64,000 bases of DNA from Pisaster brevispinus. Its lineage: Eukaryota > Echinodermata > Asteroidea > Forcipulatida > Asteriidae. Positions within the stretch are counted from its first letter, which is position 1. The number at the start of each line of letters is the position of its first letter. A model generated the notes under the pieces. That model searched no databases and was not told where the DNA came from. It worked only from the letters and a program-made list of their open reading frames with translations. This document shows positions 1 through 12,745 of this stretch, in pieces. The stretch lies in the NCBI GenBank assembly GCA_023634235.1, contig JAMKCF010000008.1, positions 10,186,176 through 10,250,175 on the forward strand, read 5' to 3'. The position numbers and the translations under genes were made by a program.

Positions 1-1026
1 CCCATCATCAACATGCTGACATGACTTAGGTCTCAATTGCCAATGCTTACATTGTTGAAGATGTCAGTGTTTGAAACTTTTGTTTTGCCACTATGGCAAT
101 TCTGTGAAGACAGCATGTATGAAATGGGTCTTGTCATTAAATGTGACGATGCTAGGGGGAACCTGTAGCTGTAGCTTACAGGTGACATATCATTGAACAT
201 TATTTTGTGTATTATTACCAATCATTGTATCATACCTGTAATTTTAACATTTTTAATTTAACTTTATTACGCGTGTGTTTGAAATTATGATATTCATTCC
301 AAGGTTTGTTAATATATTTGATTTTTCTCTAAATGAATGGCCTATTTAATTGTTCCAATTAAGTCAGAACTCCTTAACTTTGATGAAAGTATGGATTTTG
401 ATTAAAGTCAATCAATGTTTTATGAGCTTTTCTTTTCTATGAAAAATAAAGTAGTTTTAAATGAAACTTGTATTTACTGTAGATATTCCACATTTTAGAG
501 ATGTAAATAAAATGTTTACTAATGCAAATGCTGCATTTCACCTTTCTGTGTAAAGCATTCAGCTTCAGTAAAGTTTATACTCTCTACGAGCTGCAATTGT
601 GTACTCAACAGAGATTTATAGAAAACTTTGAGCTCAGTTCAAATATTGCTTTGCTTGGATTACTACTATTACACCATGTATAATACTTGTTTATGTCGTG
701 CTCGCACAGGTTACCCCAAAAAATTTACACACACTTGTCATTGTCAATTGTATATCAGTTGGATAGCCTAGTGTGCAGTATAAAATTAAATAAAAACCTG
801 ATGCTTCTATGAATGGTATAGATCTATGTGTAAAAGTTTGATGTATTTATACAATACGACAGAAAGTAGGAACACAGCTTAAAAAGTTGTGTGGTTACAT
901 GGTTTAAATAATGACTGTATAATGTATTGTGGTAAATCTAAACAAGGACTGGTGGAGTAACAACAATATTTTTGTCAGTATGCCTCTAATTGTCTTCAAC
1001 AGAAAAGCTGCTTTACATGTATGTGA
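1..1026. other. AT-rich stretch without recognised gene
   Basis: No convincing exon or known domain is seen on either strand. AATAAA-type hexamers occur near 448 and 505, so part of this could be the 3' untranslated end of a gene lying to the left, but nothing in the sequence ties it to a transcript. Confidence 0.4.
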
Positions 1027-1570
1027 TGCAGTGCTGTAGTACTCGTACTTGGTACTTTTGTACTTGAGTACTACTCAAGCACCGTTTTGATGGTACTCAT
1101 ACGCACGCTTTGTACTCACACTCAGCTAGCAGAGTACTCGTATTCAAAGTTTATACTCGATACTCGACTGAAAAATATTCTCTACTCAAAGTCATGTATT
1201 CGATACTTAACTGAAAATGTAGTTGGACCCTAATTTTTAAGCGATAAAAAGTGCCACTTTCCTTTCTGCTGTCCTATAGGCCCCTATATGTGTTGATGCA
1301 AGGAATAAAGCTCTGAAAAAAAGTTAAATTAAAGTTGTCTTTGATTTGTCTTTGTATTTATGTTTAAAAGATAGTTATCATAACAAGCAAACATTGTCCT
1401 CTAGTAAATACATTTTTAAAAACAAATAAAATAAACAAATGTGTTTATACCTCATTTTCCAGTATTTTTTTTATAAAGTACTTGTACTCATACTAGTATT
1501 CAGTACTAGTACTTGGATATCAGAATACTTAGTACTTGAATATTGGACTTGGTACTCAGATAGTTATGTT
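1027..1570. repeat. GTACT-rich degenerate repeat, possible MITE
   Basis: The segment starts CAGTGCTGTAGTACTCG and is dominated by short direct and inverted copies of GTACT, TACTCG and AGTACTTG at its left end (1030-1200) and right end (1480-1560). The opening resembles a hAT-type terminus, but no matching right end was found, so the class is a guess. A non-coding foldback or MITE relic is the best reading. Confidence 0.4.
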
Positions 1571-1887
1571 CATACTCTTTGTGCGTATTTCAATTTTTTT
1601 TATTTTGGAAATAGATTTAGGTGCTGCGTGAACACGCATACCATGCATATGCATTAACTCACAAACAATGTATCAATTGAAGGTCACTAGTTGCATATGA
1701 AACCAACAATGCTAAGCAAAAAAACGAACACCAACCATTAAATTTCTAAATATGGTATGGCTTATTTTCAGAGCTCATTGTCTAGTTCTTGAAAATATGC
1801 ATAAACAGTTAATTATGTGTAAGAGGTAAGGGGCCACACAAAATATGAATGGCCGAAAGGATGGCCCTTTGTAAAAGTACTTTTATG

Positions 1888-2877
1888 GTTGAGCTTGATC
1901 ATACTGTCTTGTGGAGAATGGTTGAGCGTGATGATACTGTCTTGTGGAGAATGGTTGAGCGTGATGATCCTGTCTTGTGGAGAATGGTTGAGCGTGATGA
2001 TCCTGTCTTGTGGAGAATGGTTGAGCGTGATGATCCTGTCTTGTGGAGAATGGTTGAGCGTGATGATACTGTCTTGTGGAGAATAGTTGAGTGTGATCAT
2101 ACTGTCTTGTGGAGAATGGTTGAGCGTGATGATACTGTCTTGTGGAGAATGGTTGAGCGTGATGATACTGTCTTGTGGAGAATGGTTGAGCGTGATGATC
2201 CTGTCTTGTGGAGAATGGTTGAGCGTGATGATCCTGTCTTGTGGAGAATGGTTGAGCGTGATGATACTGTCTTATGGAGAATGGTTGAGCGTGATGATCC
2301 TGTCTTGTGGAGAATGGTTGAGCGTGATGATCCTGTCTTGTGGAGAATGGTTGAGCGTAATGATCCTGTCTTGTGGAGAATGGTTGAGCGTGATGATCCT
2401 GTCTTGTGGAGAATGGTTGAGCGTGATGATCCTGTCTTGTGGAGAATGGTTGAGCGTGATGATCCTGTCTTGTGGAGAATGGTTGAGCGTGATGATCCTG
2501 TCTTGTGGAGAATGGTTGAGTGTGATGATACTGTCTTGTGGAGAATGGTTGAGCGTGATGATCCTGTCTTGTGGAGAATGGTTGAGCGTGATGATCCTGT
2601 CTTGTGGAGAATGGTTGAGCGTGATGATCCTGTCTTGTGGAGAATGGTTGAGCGTGATGATACTGTCTTATGGAGAATGGTTGAGTGTGATGATCCTGTC
2701 TTGTGGAGAATGGTTGAGCGTGATGATCCTGTCTTGTGGAGAATGGTCGAGTGTGATGATACTGTCTTGTGGAGAATGTTTGAGTGTGATGATCCTGTCT
2801 TGTGGAGAATGGTTGAGCGTGATGATCCTGTCTTGTGGAGAATGGTTAAGCGTGATGATACTGTCTTGTGGTGCATC
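1888..2877. repeat. 33-bp minisatellite, about 30 tandem units
   Basis: About 30 head-to-tail copies of a 33-base unit with core GTTGAGCGTGATGATCCTGT then CTTGTGGAGAATG. Copies differ mostly at a few sites: CCT or ACT in the middle, GCGTG or GTGTG near the start, and rare A for G changes. The unit length is a multiple of three, so a stop-free unit stays open across the array. One plus-strand frame reads 392 codons (1849-3027) with an 11-residue repeat, another plus frame and a minus frame are also open. This is a consequence of the repeat, not evidence of a protein. Confidence 0.93.
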
Positions 2878-2879
2878 AT

Positions 2880-5800
2880 GAGCCTTTTGGGGGTATGTAC
2901 TGTTGCTCTTTTTCTTTTAACTTGCCAAAAGTGTGCAAGTTCACACTGCGTACATGTACATCTAGCCTACCAGAAGAGCTCTAGGAAAATTGTGAAGATT
3001 AAGATCTTTGGTGCATTCCTATTCTAGATTATCTTTTGAGGCAGTTGTTTTGAACTGTTTAAATATTTTGTACCCTTTTTTGTTCTCTTTGGGGGGAAAT
3101 ATCAGTCAGTGAAAAGAAAACAAATGGGGGGGGGGGGGTCATAATGGATCAGTTTGTTCTATTTTTGTTCCTTTTGTAAAGAATTGGCTGTTATGAAATT
3201 TTGTCACTTCATGGAAAATTGAAAGGAGGATGATCAGCCCCACCCAAATGAAACACAAACAAATTTACATTGTACAAGTGTTTGATTTAATTCAACTAAT
3301 AAATTTCAAGCTGTAGGCCTACTAGATGATAAATGAATTGCTTGTTCATTGTACCTTATACTAGCATTTCAAGAACATTTGTATTATTTAAATGACAGAA
3401 AAGTCACATTTGGATTTACCAGTGATATCATGGTTTAAAAACCCTTACCTGTACTAAAGCATGAAACCACTGATCCTTGATGGAACAGACATTGGGATTT
3501 TGAGTCAATAATTAAGGATGCAGTTGTTGACTTAATGACAATGTTATTGAAACTACTGCCTCATACCACACAGATAGAGAATGCATGTACATAGGTTGTG
3601 CTTAGCATTTTATAACATGTACTGTAGATGTTAGTTTATTAACTAAATAGAGGTAAAAAATTAGGAAATCACTGGTGTCTTATCCTCAAAGAAATAGCTT
3701 TCACTTGAAATAAACAAAATATTTTAAAACATGACATTGAAATTTAATGCTTGGAAGTCTTAAAAACCTGCCAAGATCTTGATTACTTTCAGGTAAATGA
3801 GACAGATCCTTAGAATGCAGGTTCAACATCTGACAGTCAATATCCTTCTTTATGCTAGATTGTTTACCTCTGCTAAGTATTAATTTAACAAAAAATCAAA
3901 CATATTTATTTATTATGCTTAAAATAGATCTTCAAACTTGTTTGTGCCTGACCACTATTGATGGATTTCTTTACAGAAAAAAGGAGTTTCATCTAATTAT
4001 GGGACACACACAAGCACAGAGTCTTTTTTTATAAAATTGATATAGTTCTTGTTCTCTATCAGAGTACATGTATGTACTTGACTTAATAGTCTATCTACAT
4101 TATTTGATATCAAAACTCCTATTTAATAACAATTGACAGGAAGGTAGAGTTACCGAGTGAGCTATTAGTTCACTGACTGGAACAACATACAGTCAGCAAA
4201 GAATATGGCCCACATCCGATAACAAACACATACATTCTTAAAGGGAAAGGAAATTACAACTATAATTTTTTTGTGACAACGTACATATTGCGATGAATAG
4301 TGAAATGACCATCAAATACTTCCATGCAATTCCCCCTTATAATTTTAAACAGTATTAAAGTGTGAACTACTTCCGCAATTGTCAACATGGTCAAGGTATT
4401 TCAATAAATATTTGCATATTAGCAAATTACATCTTAAAATAAAAGACAAAATAACTGCAAATAGAAAAAAAATGTTATGGAATATCCTGGCATGACATTA
4501 AATGACACAGTGACAACCATAGGATGTCATGTTTTTTGTCATTATCTAGGTTGCCCTGCAATTCATGCCATGTGACAATTAGGCCTACAAATTAAATTTT
4601 AAGAAACTTCAGATGACATTTCATTATTTCCTGTTTATATCCACAGAGTAGAGTAAATAAAGCCAAGTCAGCCATTTGTTTTGTTACTACAGCTTATTAC
4701 TAAAGTTCATTACCTGGAACATAATGAACTCGCACTTATTTTGTAGCCTTGGAATTCCCAAACTTAAATATTTGTTTAAGATGATTAAGTGATATGTTAT
4801 TAAATAATTTAGATCCGCCTTTTCTAAATGGTCTTGCAAATCAACTGATATCATCACCTGCAGTGAAGGAAAAGGTAACCACTTCATGTCGGATGGCGTG
4901 TATATCTGCCAAACTTTCAAATCTTGCTTACATCAGACGTTTTTTCCTGCCTGGAACAAATTCAGAGCGGCCTCAATTTTTGTGCAGTCAGCGGAACAGC
5001 TGAAATGCATATCCACACAGGCATGCACCTACTGTGTTACCCTTCATTTCCCCACAGGGACAGAAAGTACTGGAACTTACACTCATCACCTGATTCCACA
5101 ACTTTGTTCTTTTGTTATATAAATGTGGCTTAAAAGAATAGACAGGCTGCTACCATTATTTATCATTGTATTCGGCTCAATGGGAGGTAAGTCTGAGCGT
5201 TCCAAGGTTCCAGCATACCATGGCAGATTATCAGCCGTTTTCTGATTCACAGTGAACGCAAACTCTATTCCTAGAACAATGCAATTCAATGTTAAATTTG
5301 TATTGTTCATGGTTGTATTCACCAAATAAATGTTTTCACAACAAAGCCATGTGACTACCCCCTCCAAAGATGATTCTGATTGTCCTGTCATGAATGTATC
5401 ACATGATGGTATCACAGGTACCACCGGCCTCTCAATGTATCTATTACGCATCTATCATGTCAAACTAATTGTATCATTCCTGATCAATCTTTTACAATAA
5501 TAGTACAGCTTGCAAGTCTATTTTCATGAAAATAATAAATTACCAAATAGCATTACCATAATTTCTTACAGAATGGTCAAACACTTTTAAGATCTTTCAT
5601 AATCTTCCTCTGCATGATTTGGGGGTAAAAACAAGCCTATATAAGATGTATACCCATTTGTAGAAGTGTAGGTGCACAATTAAGCCACCTGTAGTTACTT
5701 TGCATGTATCTCACATGTACTTCATCCTTCCAAGGAGTCCAAACTCACGTTTATTAACAATGGACTTATCAAATGCACTCAAACATATATTTAGCAAAAT

Positions 5801-6995
5801 TTTTCAATATTTACAGTTGTTAAATTAGAAAGTACAGCACATGTACAGTCAAAAATACATGTAGTACTGGGTAGTGTGAAATGTGTATACCTACTCACAA
5901 TACAACTATATCTGTCCATGCAAGATACAAAGCAAGTCTTTAATCAGTATTTACAATCTAAATCCCACAGAGTGGTCCTACAAAGTGTATGTTATCGGGA
6001 TTTCAAACAATTGAAATAAAGTCAATCTCTTAGATGTACACACTTACAATAACTTATCCTCACAATATGCTACACAAAGCGATATTGTCATCATATTGTC
6101 ATCATACCAAAGTTACCTGAAGTTTTACTTAAAAATATTTACCCATGCACCTGCATGTTTGGCTTAGCATTTTGCTGGTCTACAAATCAGGTATCAACAG
6201 TCATATCAAACAGACCTGCTCATAATTTTTATGTCAAGACAGTGGCTTTGTCAGTATTACATGTACCACCAGTTTACCTAAGGTTTTATCTACAGTGTGT
6301 GCAAGTACTTTGGCTATCAATTCAAGGCCCCGTAGTGAACAGTGTATACACATGGTAGGCTTTTAACATTAACTTATGGCTTCTTTTACAAACACAAGTT
6401 AGTATCCGTTTTTACATACATGTACTGCCATGGAACTGTCAAGCCACCTCTATTGCATCACTGTGTTCAGAAGGATTCTACATCCCAAATTCAATGATTT
6501 CAACTGTTTAAGACTTGTAGCTTAATTCATCATTCGTTTGACTCCTAGTGCAAGCAGACGTGTCTTGCAGACATTGACCTCAATGTGTACAGAATGGGTT
6601 GTGAAGACGTTATCCAAGAAGACCTGCAACATTACAAAGCCTGTTGATGCTGATTCACCAATGTTCTTGTTCAAAAAAGATGTACCAGCTTTTACTTCCC
6701 TGTATAAAGAGAAAACACATCATTCAATTCAGATTCAATGGTCTGTTAAGTGTTAAGGCCTTTTCACACCACAAAATCTGTGTCAACAGGTCACACCAAA
6801 AATAATTCTACTCGTGGGTTGAAATTTGTTGATTCATGTTAAGATCTTTACAACACATGAGACTGGTAGTGTGAACCTTCCTGGGTTATGTTGGGACCGT
6901 TACTGATTCTTCCATGAACTGCTTTATAGCTACTAACTTGCAGGATGCTGTAGTCATCTTCAACCTTGCTTCACTGCTGTAAATTTATGCAGCAT
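2880..6995. other. Long stretch without recognised gene
   Basis: No known protein domain, RNA gene or complete transposon was recognised. There is a G12 tract at 3126-3137 and scattered TACATGTA strings. The longest non-repeat reading frame is 121 codons on the minus strand at 5086-5451. It resembles no family I know and has no clear splice signals, so it is not called a gene. Confidence 0.4.
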
Positions 6996-6996
6996 A

Positions 6997-7187
6997 AAGC
7001 CCGGTTCATACTTCCTGCGAATGCGAATGCGAAGCGAATATGACGTGAATTTGACGTCACAACTCTGTTTTTGCTGCGAATATTCGCAAGAGTTGAGCGC
7101 AGCTGAACTCTTACGAATATTTGTAGCGAATTTGTGACATCAACATTCGCTTCGCATTCGCATTCGCAGGAAGTATGAACCGGGCTT
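6997..7187. mobile_element. 191-bp MITE with about 41-bp terminal inverted repeats
   Basis: The ends AAGCCCGGTTCATACTTCCT and its reverse complement bound the element. The inverted match runs about 41 bases through a GCGAATGCGAATGCGAAGCGA-like stretch. TA flanks each side (7188-7189 on the right, 6995-6996 on the left), as expected for a TA target duplication of a Tc1/mariner-type element. There is no coding capacity. Boundaries are clear; the superfamily is inferred from the TA. Confidence 0.88.
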
Positions 7188-7689
7188 TAGAAAGGTTGCC
7201 AATTGAACCCTTGCACTGATGTCACACGTGAATGTTTGTTCATGGTCTGCCATTTTGGGAGTCGCCTAAAATGTCCAATTCAGTTACATGCAGGGAATGC
7301 GAGTCCCAAACATTACCAAAAATGGCGCAACCAAGATTTATTGTGACAACACAGGTGAATAGGATCAGCACACAGAACAGATTGAAAACTACACATGTAG
7401 CAAAAATGCAAGTGTGTGTAAGCTGTTCAGTATTTTAGAAAAATATATGGTTTATATATATGAAATCTAATTACATATATGACTAAAAGGGATCACTAAT
7501 CAATACCCCAAAAAATAAAGAGTGGCTCAACATTTACAGTAAATTTGGTCTACATGTATCAATCTTTCAACACAAAGATTTGTCTTTTACAAAGTTTCTC
7601 TGTACATATCGCCTTGAAGACATCATTAAGGGCCATGATATTAATAGAATAATGTATGCCGAAGAAATGCAGGTCTAATGTTATCATGA

Positions 7690-7803
7690 ATGAGCAAAAT
7701 TGCCCAACTGTCATCTCACAGCTAGAAATGAGCAAAATTGCCCAACTGTCATCTCACAGCTAGAAATGAGCAAAATTGCCCAACTGTCATCTCACAGCTA
7801 CAC
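7690..7803. repeat. 38-bp triplicated repeat
   Basis: Three consecutive, essentially identical copies of a 38-base unit starting ATGAGCAAAATTGCCCAACT at 7690, 7728 and 7766. It lies just upstream of the CR1-like reverse transcriptase relic and may be a replication-slippage expansion of that element's own sequence. Confidence 0.9.
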
Positions 7804-8012
7804 AAATGTAGAAAATTGCCTTTTAACGACATAAGAGCATGGTCTGTTGCAAATCAATTAAAACTGAATGAAGACTGATGTCATCCACATTACATTTCGT
7901 TTCAGAAACTCTTCCCAACTTACACCTATCTCCATTGGCAGCTTTCCAATAGAAACTGTTCAAAAAGTACGAGATCTAGGTGTTAATTTTCAGAATGATC
8001 TTTGGATGCACA
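7804..8012 (+). pseudogene. CR1-like LINE reverse transcriptase relic, upstream part
   Basis: Translation on the plus strand gives a fragment with KTDVIHITFRF and ETVQKVRDLGVNFQNDL, typical of the C-terminal half of CR1-clade reverse transcriptases (the conserved RNLGV block). The preceding codons are frameshifted. The reading stops near 8012 and the next part of the same domain (HVRNVCKSSYLALHKIGQL) appears at about 10318 on the same strand. I infer that the material between was inserted into this LINE. Confidence 0.7.
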
Positions 8013-8076
8013 TCCAATCATTCATTCATTCATCAATGGTATTCATTCTGTAATTTTTTCAAAAAAACTCAGGGAT

Positions 8077-9655
8077 TTAGATTTTTTGCCTGAGAGTTCT
8101 TGAGTTTTGGGGTGCTGGCAAGTATTGTTGAAATTGAGTTGCTTTATTAAGAGTAATAAACATGAAGGAATTTAAGGATTGGCGAGGATCTGCTAAGGAT
8201 TGAAGCGAGCATTGTGCCAGTACCTGCTCGTATATGACGTTCCAGTTTGTTGATAGTGTTAGCAATGGTTATGTGGTAGTATTCCTGGTACAAAAACTGG
8301 GGCGTGGTTCCGTTGACAACCAGTTAAAACACAAATTTCACGGTACCGTGCTGAGGGGTTGCTATGTTTTAGACATTGAACGCGGGACACATAGTTCTCA
8401 GTTTTTGCTTTGGCAATAGAAGTTTTCACCTTATTTCTCAGACACTTCAGTTCGAAGTGTCCCCATTATGAAAAGCAATTTGTCGATCATGAATAAGAGC
8501 TTTTATTCCTGCAGACATCCGTGGTTTATCGTTTGAGTATAGTTTGGCTTTGCGAGTGGGAAAAAATGTGTTAATGGCTGAAAAGATTGTATTGGTGAAA
8601 CTTTTGCACTGTGAGTTGACATCGTGTTTAGATGTTACTTCTGTCCAATCATGGTTGGAGATCCAAGTGCCAAAAGCTCTCATTGCACTGTCAGGCATTG
8701 GATGGCTATAGACTGTGCAAGTCTCGCGCGTATTCGAACATTGGAATCCGGTAAAGCACGTGAGTTTGTTTCTTTAACGCGTTAAAGCAATGTACGTGGG
8801 ACCACAGTGGTCCCAAAAATGTTAGAATACGCGCGAGACTTGCACGGTCTATAGCGGTAACAGGTTAAGTTGGGCTGTTTGGGTTGATTCTTTTTTTGAA
8901 AACCAGAGAATAGTGTTATGGTCCGACAGACCGATGGGGGAGGTGATTTGAACGCTATCATAAATATCACTAATGTTACTAATGATTTTGTCCAAGGTAT
9001 TATTTCCATGGGTAGTTCGGTCAACAACCTGACATTATCACTGGGTAGACAGGAGTGGGTCAGTGTTGAGCTGGTTAAAGTCTCCAACAATCATGAAGCC
9101 TGCATCAGTGTGTTTTGTGGATAAAAGATCAATCGTGGATAAAATATGTTCTGTAAGGTGAGTTTCTAGTAGATAGTGGCAAAGAAAATGCATGGTATTG
9201 ACTGGGATAGGCAGGATGGGCGGAGCTTAATCCACACTACCTCCAGGTTGAAAGGAACAATAACATCATTGACATGACATGGATTGAGGTAGTATTTTGC
9301 ATAGACGGCTACCCCTCCACCAAGGCGATTTGGTCTTGATGTGGCAAACATGGTGTAGCCACGGATAGCAACAATTTCTGGGGGCATGTCATGTTTGAAC
9401 TGCATTTCTGTGACGGCATAAACATAAGCTTTGTGTTCAAGGATCGTGATCGAGAGTTCATCACATTTGTTGTCGGCTGAGCGAGCGTTACACAGCAGGA
9501 GTGATGGGTGGATTTTGAGGATCATGTATATGGGTCTTAAAACGAAGACAAATACCTCCCTTGCTTCCTCTTCATCGTTTGGCAACTCCCAAGGATTTAA
9601 ACAATCAAGAATTGACTTTGGTAAGATCTGTTTGTATGGAAGAGCCATTAATTAA
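8077..9655 (-). pseudogene. Non-LTR retrotransposon fragment, endonuclease region
   Basis: Minus-strand translations show a LINE apurinic-endonuclease domain. At 9166-9648 are NARSADNKCDEL, AYVYAVTEMQF and RPNRLGGGVAVYAKY. The next parts follow in other frames: 8862-9090 and 8447-8698 (FGTWISNHDWTEV, TFFPTRKAKL, DRQIAFHNGD), typical of the linker before reverse transcriptase, then 8077-8265. Frameshifts and a small foldback element at 8706-8854 break it. No RT core is present, so it is dead. It sits inside a plus-strand CR1 relic. Confidence 0.8.
8706..8854. mobile_element. 149-bp foldback MITE inside LINE relic
   Basis: The ends CTATAGACTGTGCAAGTCTC and the reverse complement of GAGACTTGCACGGTCTATAG match except for one base, and the inverted repeat continues through GCGCGTATTC. 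The element interrupts the minus-strand LINE frame exactly at these ends. Because the tips are palindromic (CTATAG) the target duplication is ambiguous; TA is the simplest reading. Confidence 0.85.
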
Positions 9656-10313
9656 GTCATTGAATACTTTATTCTGGGTACAGTCCGATGAAAGCCACAA
9701 ACTGAATTATTGTTGCTGTTGCAGTGTTCAATGTTTCTAATAAAGTCCCGATGAAGTTAAGTCATTACACCTGTTATTCCACTATCAAAGCAGACAGGGC
9801 CAGGGTTTTTTAAAACATTCACAAAGAATGTTATGTCAAAGGATGGGTCATGCCCAGGTGTTTGGCCATGTTTGGACCATTTAGCGGTTTTCTAGTAGGC
9901 CAAAATCCAAAAGTACAGAGTCTAATCGGCTAAGCCCTGGGTTGGCATAGAAAAGTTTCAGGAACGCTGCAAAGGTTTACCCTCGTCTGTGATGTATGGA
10001 ATGTCCATGGTCAAACTCCACTTGTAAAGAGCAGAATCACTAGCACTAGCAGAACAGCACCATTTATTTTGGATGCCATTAACTGTGACAGTTGCACAGC
10101 CGAAGGCGAGCTGTTAGTACATTAAGTGGCAGAAAAAACACTTTTTAAAACTTGCAGAACACAAATAACTTCATCGTAAAGTCCACAGACGATTGAAGAA
10201 ATGATAGACTAAAGATTAAAAACTGATGACAAGACTAGACGGAGATTTAAACAGGATTAAAACAAAATAAGCTACACAAAAAAGAATAAGCAGGCAGCCA
10301 ATTTAAAAGCCCT

Positions 10314-10990
10314 CTCAGACCATGTGAGAAATGTCTGCAAATCTTCGTACCTTGCATTACACAAGATTGGACAACTTTGTAATCTTCTTGACAAATGCAC
10401 TACAGAAAAGCTTGTCCCTGGCCTGCTTTCATTACATGCCGCCCTGATTTCTGTAATAGTCTTCTTCTCGGTCTACCTGACTCAACAATCTCCAAAATAC
10501 AGCGAGTTCAGAACTCAGCAGCCAGATTGGTCACATGATCCAAAACCTGCGACCATATTTCACCAATTTTCTGCGACTTGCACTGGCTTCAGGTTAGATA
10601 ACGGATTGTGAACAAGACCCTTCTTCTCACCTTCAGCTACATAAATATCCATGGCTACGCACCAACATATTTGCAAGAACTTATTCACAAATATAAGCAT
10701 CCAAGAAATCTCTGCTCCCAATCTCACAATCACAATCTCTACTTGCCTGCTCATCGGCATCGACAAAGTCATACAGCCAGCATGCTTTTTCTACGTCTTC
10801 TCCCACTTTTTGGAACAAATTCCCCCAAAACATCAAAGACACACAAACTCTGGATCAGTTTAAACGCCTTCTCAAAATTCATTTGTTCAACTCTGACTAA
10901 TTTGTGTGTTTGTAATCTATTGACTTTACACAGCGCATTGGGACTGTATGTGTAAGGCACTTTATAAGAATGGTCTATTATTAAATTCTG
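10314..10990 (+). pseudogene. CR1-like LINE 3' end
   Basis: Two plus-strand frames (10324-10611 and 10608-10955) carry the C-terminal part of a CR1-clade reverse transcriptase: HVRNVCKSSYLALHKIGQL, then YAPTYLQELIHKYKHPRNL. It ends in GTAAGGCACTTTATAAGAAT, the usual CR1/L2-type tail. Several frameshifts are present. It continues the fragment that breaks off near 8012, so the two halves are probably one element split by a 2.3-kb insertion. Confidence 0.8.
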
Positions 10991-12745
10991 TACTGGTTGA
11001 AGAAAATACTTCTTCTTTTTTTTGACTCATTCCTACACTAGGCACCGGACAAGACCTATGACTTTTTGCCCTTACATATTGAATTTTTTGTTTGTTTGTA
11101 AAACGGCTTCCTTCAGCAGTGCTTTCAATGCTAATCCAATATCAACTGACTATAGAAGGTACACATTAGGGTTGTGCATCTTTGTTTATTTTCCTTAATA
11201 GTTACAAACGGAACTTCCTTCCCATTAACTGTTTTGACCAATTCCAATCAGCCCACAGGTAAAAGGAGCAGATGTCAACACACTTTTCAGGATGAATCAG
11301 GATTAAAAACATGACACTAATTGTTCACCCAGTCTTCACAGTCACAAAACCTACCACCATAGATGTGGTGGTAGAAAGCAAAATGCATGACAAATTGTAA
11401 AGGATTGAACATAATTTATTACATCAGTTGGTAAAGCAGACGTTGGAAAAGAAAAAAATGCAGCTCTTCTTGGTTGAATTTTTCTTAAAGGATAAATGGT
11501 TAAAACATAGTTTGTCAGTATGCCTGGTGTTGATGGTAATTAAACTTAAAGTGGGAGTCTCTTTGATTATTAATGAGCAATTTGAAAATAAAACGTAAGC
11601 TTTGATACTCTCGTCGTTTGGGAATAAGTTTAAGTGAGCCAGTCTAGACTCATAAGGTTCATCTCGGCGTCTCTGTTTTAAGATCATTCTGGTGGCAGTC
11701 CATTGGATTTTCTCTATAGCTCCAATATTTTTAGGTAGATATGGATTTCAAATTGGAGAGCAATAATCTAACACAGGCAAAACCAGAGACTTATACAAAT
11801 GGTGATGAATGACCAGCTACACTGCGGATAAAACCAAGTTATCTATCGCACTTGCAGAGAGTGTTTTGAACATGAATATCCCACGACATAATCTAGGAAA
11901 ATGTGACTCCAAGCAATTTCAGATAGTCAACTGTTTCAGTAGACTGGCCCTGCACATGGTACGTATGTTCAGATTGAAATCTACTATGATTCAAGGAAAA
12001 AACCTTACATTTGGAAGCATTCAAGGTCAAGTACTTCTTGTGCGACCAACTTACAAGCTTGTCAAGATCATTTTGTAAAATTGTTTCATGACCCTGCGAA
12101 TTCACAGAGTGGTATAAGAAGGTGTCATCTGCAAACTGACCAATGGAAGAATTTACATGGAGATTTAAGTCGTTAACGTAGATGCTGAAAAGAAGTGGGC
12201 CCAAAACTGAACCTTGAGGAATTCCAGACTCCACTGGTATCCAGTCCGCAGAATGTCCCCCAAATACCACTCTTCGATCACGATCGCATAGAAAGGATTG
12301 GGTTTATGCTATGAGATGTCCAGAAATACCAAATGTAAGTTCAAGTTTTTTTAACAATGTCTGATGGTAGATACTATCAAAGGTCCAAGTTTTGTCCAAG
12401 GTTTTAAGCCATTCTGTAGTGCAGTTTAGAAGGAGGGTATTGCATGAAAGGCCGCGTCGAAACCCATGTTGCGAGTTGGTCCATAAACCATAATTAGTCA
12501 TGTGATCGCAGAGACTTTCACCATGTTCTCAAGTAATTTGAAGATGATAGACCTCAGTGCGAGTGGACGATAACTATTTAGTTCCATTTTACTACCCTTT
12601 TTGAAGATCGGTACAATGTTAGCTTCAATTGCTTCCATCCATGAGGTAATCTTCCAGTGCTCAAGGAAAGATTAAATAGACTAGCCAGAACTGGTGCGAT
12701 TTCCTCTAAGCAGAGTTTGAACATATCCACAGATACCAGATCTGG

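Noticed and set aside
1849..3027. 392-codon open frame
   Set aside because: It is produced by a 33-bp minisatellite whose unit length is a multiple of three; other frames are open as well.
5086..5451. 121-codon minus-strand frame as a gene
   Set aside because: No recognised family, no splice-site support, and composition like the surrounding non-coding DNA.
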